Positions 20,210 through 29,803 of a stretch of DNA of 64,000 nt are shown here, piece after piece; the stretch's first letter is position 1, and each line of letters opens with the position of its first letter. Below the pieces are notes generated by a model. That model saw only the letters and a program-made list of their open reading frames with translations, searched no databases and was not told the origin of the DNA. Location of the stretch: positions 458,594 to 522,593 of the forward strand of contig JAGFNQ010008769.1 in NCBI GenBank assembly GCA_024364735.1. Reading direction: 5' to 3'. Source of the stretch: Boesenbergia rotunda. Taxonomy: Eukaryota > Streptophyta > Magnoliopsida > Zingiberales > Zingiberaceae. The position numbers and the translations under genes were made by a program.

Positions 20210-21607
20210 TGGAAGGTTACCGGGCAGAGTGATACGAGTCTGACTCTTCGAGGGTGAGACCAGAGGCTCTGCAGGTGGCCACTGAGGCCTATGACATCCT
20301 GGCTGAGATGGTGGTGGTTATCCCCAGGGTAGACCAGACGCCAGTGGAGCTTCCCGCAGGCTTTTCTACCTTCTTCTTGGGGCAAGTAGAGTTAGGGCTC
20401 CGTTTCCCCATTCCCCCTTTTTTCATGAATATAGACTCCTATTTCGATATCCCCTTCACCAGATGACTCCCGATGCCTTTGCTTAGATGGCGGGCGTATA
20501 TTATCTTCAAGCTCATCGACCTCCCCCTGACTCCTCGTCTCTTTCATTCCTTCTTCGTTCTGATCGGCTCCAGAGGGGTCTTTAGCTTTTCGGTGCGTCT
20601 GGGCCATAAGTTCTTAGGAGGGTTCCCTTCCTCACACAAAGGGTGGAAGGAGAAGTTTTTCTTCATCCAATTGCCTGTGTTGCCCTTCAGTCCTCTTCGT
20701 TGGATAGAGGCTCTACCGACTCCTCCTTCTCTAGGGGGTTTCTCCAGAGTCCTGCGTACCAACATGCTAGGAACGTACTCTCCGGCATGGAGTTCAGTGG
20801 CCCTGGACTGGTGCAGAGTGAGGAGCTCATGTACCGGGGTGGCCTTAGTCCCAAAGTGACCCGAATCAGCCCCAGCCTCAGTATGTTCATCTTTTCCATC
20901 AATGTATGTTAGTTCTAACTGATATTTCCTTGTCTGGCTATTGCAGAGGAAGTTATGTTCTCCAAGGTGATGGGCCGACTTATCAAGTGGGAGGAGGCCA
21001 ACCAGGAGGCGCTGACTCCTCCCTCGGCCACTCCCAATGCACCCCCTGTGTCTGCTGAGTCCTCGGAGGGGACCACTGAATCCTCCCATGGGCCTGCTTC
21101 GCCCAAGAGGGCAGAGGCTATTGTCGCGCCTCCGCCCGTGGCGAGCCAAGGGCCTTCCAGTCCGTCGGTTGATCCTCAGGCGAATCCTTCTTCAGGGGGT
21201 GACTCTCTCCCAGCTGTTGTTCATCCAGAGGGGTCCAGCGAGGGGTCCTTACCCCTACCACCCTCTCTACAGTACAATTCGCTGGTCCAGGCTCGATTGG
21301 AGGTACGGGCCATTTCAAACAGGCTCAGGGAGGCCTTGGTAGAGCTAGATAGAATGTATGCCGAGTTGGTACAGCTGAAGCGTGCCAAGGAAGCTGTTGA
21401 GGCCGATCTGCGCGACCTTCGGGTGGCTGAGACTTCTAGCGCTAGAGAGGCTGAGGAAGCCTTCAAAGCTAAGTTCCTGGAATCGGATGAATTTGGTGCT
21501 ATCATCGCTGACTAGGTAATGAAGCGCTTAAAGCAAGGCTTCCACGGAGCCATTGACCAGTTGACGAAGGCTCAATTTCTGCCTCCCGATGCGGACCCAA
21601 GCTTATG
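20210..21607 (+). pseudogene. Antisense accessory ORF with Transposase_28-like domain
   Basis: This runs opposite to the element's gag. From ATG 20210, past one early stop, it encodes G-F-S-T-F-F-L-G-Q-V, L-R-F-P-I-P-P-F-F, P-L-T-P-R-L-F-H-S-F-F and H-K-G-W-K-E-K-F-F-F (about 20340-20690). That pattern resembles the 'putative gypsy type transposon' domain (Transposase_28). The frame then shifts, giving S-E-E-L-M-Y-R-G-G-L-S-P-K-V. A GTATGT donor at 20881 and TTGCAG acceptor at 20941-20946 define a 66-bp intron that joins in frame to M-F-S-K-V-M-G-R-L. A Ser/Pro-rich linker and a ~60-residue coiled coil ending at a stop near 21515 follow; related sequence continues to 21607. At least one frameshift and two stops make it a pseudogene. 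Confidence 0.65.
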
Positions 21608-23079
21608 AGTGTCGGTCGAGTTTGGAAGGAACTCCCTCCTGAGAACCGAGAGTTGTAGGATTATGTGTTCACCAGGGGGCTTGACCTTGCTGTACCCATT
21701 TTGATTAAAATGATAACATTTCTTTACCTTACTATCTCGTGCATGCTTTTGCGTTCATTTGTCTTCGCGTTAAGGGCTCAGAGAGTAGTGAGATCGGGGT
21801 GTTTCGGGTTTAATCCTGGGTACGGATCTCCCAAGACAACCCCGCAAGCCCAAGTACCAGGCTTGCATTTATTCCCCTGTGGGGCCCCCATCGACCCTTC
21901 TCTTTTGGAGAGTGTTGGTGGCTTCCAAACCGTCGCCTCCGCATCCCACGCAATCTCTTGAATTGACCCATAAAGAGTCGCAGGTTCCCAAGTGCGGCGG
22001 AGGCATACCAACCGACGCGACGCTTCAGGGTTGGCGTCCATTGCTGTTCCCGTGACATGCCTGCATCAAATGCGAAGAGAGGCGGTGGTCACTATAAAGA
22101 GGGGGAAGGGTGAACCATCCTTCCCCATTCATTTCGCTTTTCTCCTCGTAGACTCCCTGCGGTGAGATGCCTGTGCCTTTTCTTCCACCCCGGTTTACGA
22201 CAGGAGTTGTTGCCACCACCGAGGAGGATTGCGGAGATGTAGTAGTGTTTCTTGCCAAAGGACCTAGCGGAGGTGGAGCCACCTGCCTTATCCTATTTTC
22301 CAGGAAGCATAGTGGAGATGATGTCCGGGGTCTCGCTGAAGATCCTGGCAGAGGTGAGACTCCGGGATTAGTCGAGGAGTCCAGAAGAGACATCATGTGC
22401 TCCGCCGGGGAGCATAGTGGAGATGGCATCTCCTGATGGTTCATCTTCTGCCCCTCCCCGGGCAGTTCGTCCCCTGTCCGCCTCAAATGCCATCCCCTTC
22501 CGAACTCCTCGTTTCCCCGTGTTTTGGGCATCGAAAGGCGTTTGCCGGGGATGGTGCAGTACCATCACCCGGAGGGGAGTTGTATCTGCTGCCCCCCTCC
22601 TCTTCCTTTTCAATGTTTTAGTCATCCTTGTTGTTGGATGCATCTTTGCGGGAAGAGGTAGTCGGGGTCTTCGGATGGAATTGTTACACCCATGTGTTCC
22701 CTCAGGCATCCTCATCTGTTAATGGTTACGCGGAGGAAGGATCGAGGGGTCTCAACTACGACCGAGGATTCAAGGATTTCAACCATAACGCACGTGGATC
22801 CCCGCTTACCGGCTATTGGAAGACGGTTTCGAGCCAAGCGACTCTGTGGGAATGATGCAGTGGCGAAGAAAAGCCTGAGTAGAGGAGCGATTCCTTTTAC
22901 CGGATCTTGTAATTGTATCTTGGTATTTCTTTGAGATGTTGACATCAATGTATTTCCCATATAACTGAAGGAAAATATTTGTTACCTTTGATGTGTGCAT
23001 GCTTGTATGAATGTTCTGATGTCTCGCTTGCTCCCTTTTGTCTCCTAGATTGTATTATCCTCTTTTCTGTAGCGCCTAA
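21608..23079. other. Unassigned internal region of the Tat-type element
   Basis: GC-moderate sequence with overlapping short ORFs on both strands, none with a domain I recognise. A TATAAAGAGGGGGAAGGG motif at about 22094 is followed by a TCGTAG acceptor-like site and ATG at 22167, which opens an 89-codon frame rich in Gly, Asp and Ser. This may be a second antisense unit or non-coding 3' sequence. Confidence 0.35.
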
Positions 23080-24250
23080 GTATTTTGAGCACCTTAAACA
23101 CCGCGAGTCATCAGGGTCTTGACCCCTAGGTCGGGATCCCGTAGCACCCAGACCAAGCCTAAGTACCTCGGACATCCGCAGCACCGCCAGCACCCAGACC
23201 AAGCCTAAGTACCCCGGGCATCCGTAGCACCGCGAGACATTAAAGTTTATGATTCTTGGTTGGGAGTTCGTAGCATCCAGACTAAGCCTAAGTACTCCGG
23301 GCATCCGTAGCACCGCGAGGCATTAGGGTTTTTGATTCTTGGTTGGGAATCCGTAACACCCAGACCAAGCCTAAGTACCCCGGACATCTGCAGCACCGCG
23401 AGACATTAGGGTTTTTGATTCTTGGTTGGGAGTCCATAGCACCTAAACCAAGCCTAAGTACCCCGGGCATCCGCAGCACCGCGAAGCATTAGGGTTTTTG
23501 ATTCTTGGTTGGGAGTTCGTAGCACCCAGACCAAGCCTAAGTACCACGGGCATCCGCAGCACCGCGAGGCATTAGAGTTTTTTATTCTTGGTTGGGAGTC
23601 TGTAGCACTCAGACCAAGCCTAAGTACCCCGAGCATCCGCAGCACCACGAGGCATTAGGGTTTTTGATTCTTGGTTGGGAGTCCGTAGCACCCAGACCAA
23701 GCCTAAATACCCCGGGCATCCGCAGCACCGCGAGGCATTAGGATTTTTTATTCTTGGTTGGGAGTCCGTAACACCCAGACTAAGCCTAAGTACCCCCGGC
23801 ATCCGCAACACCGCGAGGTATTAGGGTTTTTGATTCTTGGTTGGGAGTCCGTAGCACCCATACCAAGCCTAAGTACCCCGGGCATCCGCAGCACCGCGAG
23901 GCATTAGTGTTTTTGATTCTTGGTTGGGAGTCCGTAGCACCAAGACCAAGCCTAAGTACCCCGGGCATCTGCAGCACCACGAGGCATTAGTGTTTTTAAT
24001 TCTTGGTTGGGAGTCCGTAGCACCCAGACCAAGCCTAAGTACCCCGAGCATTCGCTGCACTATGAGACATTAGGGTTTTTGATTCTTGGTTGGGAGTCCG
24101 TAACACCCAGATCAAGCCTAAGTACCTCGGGCATCCGCAGCACCGCGAGGCATTAGGGTTTTTGATTCTTAGTTGGGAGTCCGCAACACCCAGACCAAAC
24201 CTAAGTACCCCGGGCATTCGCAACACTGCGAGACATTAGGGTTTTTGATT
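23080..24250. repeat. 83-bp tandem array, about 13-14 copies
   Basis: The unit contains CATTAGGGTTTTTGATTCTT, TTGGGAGTCCGTAGCACCC, AAGCCTAAGTACCCCGGGC and ATCCGCAGCACCGCGAGG in order. Unit starts at 23321, 23404 and 23487 give a constant 83-bp period through to 24236. Copies differ by scattered point changes; the left edge (23080-23230) is partial and rearranged. The period is not a multiple of three, so the minus-strand ORFs of 63-64 codons drawn from it are periodic artefacts. Confidence 0.92.
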
Positions 24251-24269
24251 CTTCGTTGGTACATTGGTA

Positions 24270-24895
24270 TTTTGGAGAGAGCACCTTCCTTTATTACTTA
24301 AGTTCGCTGCAAGGCAACAAAAATACATAGGTGGGTACACAATATGCAAGGTAAGCATTACCGAGACCGGAAGGGTCAGAGATAGTTGGCCCGCTCGGGC
24401 CTCTCGAGCCTTTTGTCCCTCTCCCCCTGTGCATGACCACCTCCTCCAGCTAGCCTTCTGAAACCCTTGGGTTCTTCTAGGACTCTGATCTGACTTCCCC
24501 ACTGTAGCATCTCCTAGACACCAGCTGGTCCCCTTTGACTTTAACCACTTGGTCGACTACGGGGAATTTTATCTTCTGGTGGTAGACAGAGACTACTGCC
24601 TGGAAGACACTGAGAACTGGGCGGCCCAGGATGGCGTTGTAGGAGGAGGGAGCGTGTATAATCAAGAAAGGCGTCCTCCTGGTCCTCTCCAGCACGTCGC
24701 TACCTAATGAGAGCGATAGGGTGATTTGCCCTAAGGGTTGCACTCGATACCCTTGTACAGGAGGTTCACAGAACTTCCTATATCCACGAAGATGCGCTTA
24801 ACCTCGTAGTTGGCGATGCGGGCTAGGATTACTATGGCATCTTTATGGGGCGCTTCCACTTCTTCTAGGTCTGCTGGACTGAAAGAAATTGTAAG
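24270..24895 (-). pseudogene. Gypsy aspartic protease remnant
   Basis: On the minus strand, V-D-I-G-S-S-V-N-L-L-Y (24765-24790) matches the retropepsin active-site region D-S/T-G-S-S-x-N-(I/L)-L, with the middle residue changed to Ile. After a frameshift the next segment reads Q-P-L-G-Q-I-T-L-S-L, then S-Y-N-A-I-L-G-R-P-V-L and K-I-K-F-P to a stop at 24477; this is the C-terminal half of a gypsy protease. The upstream join to gag is broken by the solo LTR at 24896. No reverse transcriptase follows. Confidence 0.75.
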
Positions 24896-27124
24896 TGTTA
24901 GTGATATGAGAAAAATGTCCTAAGGCAATCGCCTTATGATTGTAATCATTTATTTTAATAAATGAATATTCACTATTTGAGTATACATGTTTATGTATTT
25001 GATTGAGATCTTAAACTCATTTACTGAATGTCCGCAATACAATTCACAGCATGAGAGAATATGTGATGAATTCACAACTAGTGATTATCTCTACATGTGC
25101 AATTGTGAAGTATTGAAATTGTCCCTAGTCGATGAATTGATAAATACGGACACTATCAATTCTGTTGAGACTAGCATGGGTTATTCTCTAATCAGCTGAT
25201 TCTCACTCGCTGGTGATATTGGGATGTCCGGAGATAAATATGAATGCTAGTTAAGGGAACTAGTTCATTGGAGTGACTGGCTGTAAAACTTCATACGGTA
25301 GTCTACATATAGATATGTCAATGAAGTTCTTACTGCAGCTTAAGAGTGATATTCCTTTGACTTGCGGTGTTCAAGTCATCTTGGTCATGGAGACTTATAC
25401 TTTGACATCTTAAGCAAGCATCTCCAAGGAGGTGTGGACCCAGGATGATTGGGTATAAGCCGAAGTGCCCGAAGATGTTTGAACAGCCTACAAAGGATTC
25501 ACCACTCCTTACGAGGAGATGTATACCCAAGGCCTATCGTCGGATTGTTACTCGAAGCCTCTGGCCAGAGCATGACATGTTCAGAGTATAAATCTCTTAA
25601 ATACATGAGAGTAATTAGAATCCGTAGGATGAGAAAACGTTACTTGGGCTAGGTGTGACGTAGTCAGCCTAGTGGGGACTGACACACATAGACCATATCC
25701 TGAACCAAGTGGGTATAAGATGGTGAAGGGAATGGGGCACGATTCATTATAGCTATTGAAGGGTTTCAGAATTATTTCTGAAGTCAACCGTTGATCTTTC
25801 GATTAATTGGGGATCATGATGTACAACTAGGTGCCACTCATGATCGTTCTATAATTGATTAATTATAGACGGCCAACATAAATCGAAAGCTTATTTAGTC
25901 ACACACACTACGAGTAATCCGAGAGATTTAAAACGAGCTAAAAATTGGATTTTCCAATCAAGAGAGATTAGGTTTGGTTAAGCCAAACGATAAGTCGAAT
26001 CTGAATTTTTCAGAGACGCATCGGAAGCGTAAAATGGCTAAATCTTTTGAAGACTTAATAGATGAATTAAATAAATTTAATTCATTGGGCATGGCTTGGA
26101 TGGGCCGGCCAAAGAGGGTCTCCATCCTCTTTGCTTGGCCGACCACAACAAAGGGAGAGAATCAAGTTTTGGCTCAATTTATAAAATAAACCAAGTGTGG
26201 TTTGTTTTATAAAATTATGGATGATATAAATTTTTATATAATAAACCAAGGTTTGGTTTATTTTTCATGGAAATTAAAATGAACCATGGATTGGTTTATT
26301 TTATTTTATAAAATCAATCATGGATTGATTTACCATGATAAAAAAATCTATTCCATAAGAAAAAAGAGACTTGGTTAATTTTTATCATGAATTAAAAAAA
26401 ATGATAAAACCTGGCATGATGGAATAAGTCATAGAAAATTTATTCCATAAGAAAAAAGAGACTTGGCGGTTGAGAGACCACTATATAAAGGATCCAAGGC
26501 AAGGCTTGGAAAATAATCGAAGTATTCTTGCCTGGGCTCTCTCCCTCTCCTCCCTTCTTCCTCTTGGCCGGCTACAAGGTTCTTCTACCTTCTTCTTGCC
26601 ATGAGCACAAGGAGAAGCACCGAGGCGACGAAGTTCTTCCGTTGGGACGATCTTCCTCTCCAGCCATCATCACCTTGGGATTGGGCGCAAGTCATCTTCC
26701 TCCTTCTCGCCGGAATTGTGATTCCGGCTAACCTTGGTAGTGAGTTTTTCCGATGTGATTACTTCTCTCTTGGTTTTTCTTGTCGCGTTCTCGGAGAATC
26801 TAGTAGTTCTCGAGAACACGAAACTCGTGGCTTTGCGAAGTCATCCCGAAGATACTCGGCGTGGACGCGAATAGAGGCGGAGCTTCCGAGGGACGCTTAC
26901 GGTTGGATCTCGTCCTTCCTTCGAGTTACGTGAGGTAATAAGTAAATTAGTTTACGTTTCTGTAAAATTTTAAATATATGATCATGTCTACATAAGAAAA
27001 AGTTGCATGCTTAGATGTGTGGTTAAATAATTTGAGAAATTATTTATGCTAAACCTTCCGCTGCACATAATTAATTTTAAAATTATGAACCCGCATCCAT
27101 GTCAACATGCACCCGGTCCCAACA
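24896..27124 (+). mobile_element. Copia-type solo LTR, 2.2 kb
   Basis: Begins TGTTAGTGATATGAG and ends GGTCCCAACA. It is flanked by GTAAG (24891-24895) and GTAGG (27125-27129), a 5-bp target duplication with one mismatch. The gag and protease coding of the host Tat-type element resume on either side. No second LTR or internal domain is present, so it is a solo LTR left by recombination. A TATA box (ACTATATAAAGG, about 26480) lies ~640 bp before the 3' end. The interior is otherwise AT-rich and its ORFs are not conserved. Confidence 0.85.
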
Positions 27125-27129
27125 GTAGG

Positions 27130-28234
27130 GTCGTGCTCTTGGCTCCGGCTCGTCCTAATGGAGTAGTTTTCTAGCCGCCGGGTATGAGACTTTCTTGCCC
27201 GATGGGAATCTCCTCTGGTGGGTCCCCCGGAGATTACTCCAACATGTCCTGAGGGCAAGCCACGCATAGGGAGCTTGCCCTTCTGGGGATCTCTTTCTAA
27301 GGAGAGAGATCTTCGGGGTGTAGGCCCCCAACACCTTCCTCGCGACCGTGACCGAGACCGATGTCGGGTCTCGCTTTCCCCGGCCGGTTGCCTCCAAGGA
27401 AAAAGGCTTCGCCGTGGAGACCTTCGGCGATACCCCCCTTTATTCCACTTTCTTTGAGGTTTAGTGTCTGCCTCCTCACTGAATTTCTTCTTCAAAGCGT
27501 GACACTTCTCGGTGGAGTGTGTTGTACTGCCATAAAAACCGCAGTACTTCGGCAGTGGCTCCGGCTGCTCGGTATCCACCGTCTTAACCAACCTTTGCCT
27601 ACCCACCCACTGGTCCTTCCCGAGGTGAATGACTCTTCCTCGAGTTGGAGCTGGGGGCTCCCTCCTTTCAGACCGGGGAACGACTGGAGGGAGACTCCGG
27701 TTGGTTCCTTGCGGCGGGTGTATTGTACCTCCTTCACGTTAATGTGCTTGACAGAACGCCCCAGCAGATCATCGAAGTTGCCGGGGGCTTCTTTACCAGG
27801 GATCGAAAAAAATCCCCTTCCGCGAGCCCTTGGGTGCAGGCACTGACAAGGATTTCCGACGTTGCACTGGGCACGTCTTGCGCCACCCTGTTGAACCGCT
27901 GGATATACTCCTTGAGCGGCTCTTTTGACTTCTGCTTAAGGGCAAACAAATTGAATGTCGTCTTCTGATAGCGACGATTACTGGCGAAGTGGTGGTGGAG
28001 GAAGGCGGTTCTAAACTCTGCGAAGGCGTTAATAGAACCTTGTGGCAGCCTCTGGAACCATCGTTGGGCTACTCCAAACAGGGTGTTTAAGAACACCCGA
28101 CACTTTACACCGTCAGTATACTGGTGCAGAAGTGCCACGTTCTCAAACTGGCAAACGTGATCCTCCGGATCTATCTTCCCGTCATAATCAGTGATCCCAG
28201 GGCCACAGAATTGCTTCGGCATGGGATCTTCCAT
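27130..28234 (-). pseudogene. Tat-type gypsy gag
   Basis: Starting at 28234 on the minus strand: M-E-D-P-M-P-K-Q-F, D-G-K-I-D-P-E-D-H, then G-V-A-Q-R-W-F-Q-R-L-P, Y-I-Q-R-F-N-R-V-A. This is the retrotransposon Gag core of ~150 residues. Frameshifts break it at about 27734. A further frame (27606-27049) holds C-G-F-Y-G-S-T-T-H-S-T-E-K-C, a divergent zinc-knuckle-like motif, then an Arg/Ser-rich stretch. Coding stops at the solo LTR. The start ATG is well placed about 390 bp inside the 5' LTR edge. Confidence 0.82.
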
Positions 28235-28620
28235 AATCTCATATGAGAAGGGAGTAGAGGAAATCTTATGGGAGACCTTAGGTTCTTACCTTTTCCCTTG
28301 TCCTTCTTCGTGCCTCTGCGCGCTGGAGACTACCGAGTGGGCCTTCTCGATATCTCCGGGAGAGTCCCTTCGGGGACCTGGGGTTGCTCCATCCCGTCGT
28401 CCCATTGGTGTGACGGATCTCCGTGAGTGCGAGATGGAGAATCTAGGGATCTCCTCCCGCGCCGGAGCCCCTTGCTGCGAGGCAGCTTGTTCAACTTGGT
28501 GTTGCTCAAGCGCTTCTTGGATGGCGTTGGCCACCAAGCGGTCCAGTTCCTCCCTAGTCAGGACAATGGATTGTCCCTTCGGTCCTGCCATCGGTGCTCC
28601 TTCTGGTGCTTTACTGGTTT

Positions 28621-28636
28621 CCCACAGATGGCGCCA
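28621..28636 (-). other. Primer-binding site of the Tat-type element
   Basis: CCCACAGATGGCGCCA, read on the minus strand as TGGCGCCATCTGTGGG, lies four bases inside the LTR edge at 28641. It resembles the TGGCGCCGTCTGTGGG site common in Tat elements. I do not assign the tRNA with confidence. Confidence 0.65.
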
Positions 28637-28640
28637 AACT

Positions 28641-29383
28641 TGTTCCGGAAGGAATCGACGTCGATGGCCAGTCACCGAGGTTCAGCCCACTTGGATGCTG
28701 ACGGGAGGGGAGGAACTATGTACCCAGCGAGATCAACACGAGCGTTAGGGGAACACGCCGGAGGTTGTCCAGCGATGCCCACTCCGACGCTCAAGTCAGT
28801 GTTTCGATGGATAGGAGAAATAGTAAGCAGAAAGAAGTATGAATAGTAGAGAATGCATAACCCCCCTTTACCGGAGGAGTTAGACTACTTTTTATACCTG
28901 CGGTGGCTGCCTCGACGCGTCCCATGATCTATGTCACGTCTCCTCCTTCATCGGTTATAGGATAGACTTTGAAACGGTCCACGCCGCCATTAAGTGAGAC
29001 CTGTTGCGATATTTATGGGTCATGATGACTCCGTGCGAGTGAGGATGTTTATCCATAGATCTGAGAAAAAAGGGGATCGTTACTTGAGGTCGAATGTTGC
29101 GTGGGCTCTGCTTCCCCCGAGGTGGTCTCGGGGTCTTCTGGCCCGAGCGATCGCGGGCGCTCTACTTCCCCGAGGTGGTCTCGGAACCCGACTTCCTGGG
29201 ATAATCGCGGGAGAGATTTTTTGATCTGATCTTCCAGGGCCTATTTACCGCCGGGGGGGCCCTGGAGGCTCCTCTTCCCGAGAGTGTCCGAGAATTCTGA
29301 AAGGGGAGTCGCTCAGACTCGTCACCTCTTGTCACGCAACTTCTTCATCCCACGTGTCTGCCATGGACTATTCAACCCCATCA
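28641..29383 (-). repeat. 5' LTR of the Tat-type element (right)
   Basis: About 743 bp, bounded on the plus strand by TGTTCCGGAAGG and ATTCAACCCCATCA. It matches the left LTR with many scattered differences and an extra segment near 29222-29260, so the insertion is relatively old compared with the copia element at 37358. Another truncated copy is at 53629-53879. Confidence 0.85.
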
Positions 29384-29803
29384 ATAATATAAATAAGAGT
29401 AATATTTAGAACGAATCATTATCTATTTCTAATACATTTTTTTATTAACATGAAATTAAAAAAAATATGATGTTTCCTTTTATTTTTATGAGGATTCTTT
29501 ATTTATTTTTCTTCATCTTATTCTTTCTCCGTTGTCTATAGAATAATCACTGCCGTCGAAAAGTGACCGAAAGTCAATTTTTAGATCGTGTCTACGACGG
29601 AAAGTCGCCCGTGCTTATGCTTGAGTCAAATAAGGAAGCTACATATAAATTGTTTATATTAATAAAGTCCACAGGCATAAGTCAACGCCTAAAAACCCTC
29701 AACAATTGAATTGAATTAATCGTATCAAAGAAGCCAAAGATTTGAAATTCCTTCCTAGTTCTTCCCCTTCGTTAGAAAGTCAACGCCCCGCCGTAAATCC
29801 ATA
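29384..29803. other. 3' flank of the HD-ZIP IV gene
   Basis: AT-rich sequence between the Tat-type LTR and the HD-ZIP stop codon; it likely holds the 3' untranslated region and terminator of that gene. No other feature seen. Confidence 0.5.

Larger units (their letters stand above)
18917..29383 (-). mobile_element. Tat-type Ty3/gypsy element lacking RT and integrase
   Basis: Two related LTRs (18917-19621 and 28641-29383) flank about 9 kb. On the minus strand the order is 5' LTR (right), primer site, gag, protease remnant, an 83-bp tandem array, a region with an antisense ORF, polypurine tract and 3' LTR (left). The flanks ATAGT (18912-18916) and ATAAT (29384-29388) are an imperfect target duplication. 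No reverse transcriptase, RNase H or integrase is found, so it is an internally deleted, non-autonomous copy. Antisense accessory ORFs and tandem arrays in the 3' region are known in the Tat/Ogre lineage. A copia solo LTR interrupts it at 24896-27124. Confidence 0.8.

Noticed and set aside
23288..24226. Series of similar minus-strand ORFs of 63-64 codons (M-L-R-M-P-G-V-L-R-L type)
   Set aside because: They are translations of the 83-bp tandem array; the period is not divisible by three and each ends in a stop, so no repeat protein is encoded.
23080..24250. CRISPR-like regular repeats
   Set aside because: The whole 83-bp unit is repeated with no unique spacers, and the DNA is plant nuclear.
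26528..26933. ORFs of 67 and 110 codons in the solo LTR at 24896
   Set aside because: They lie downstream of the LTR TATA box in probable R/U5 sequence and show no recognisable domain.
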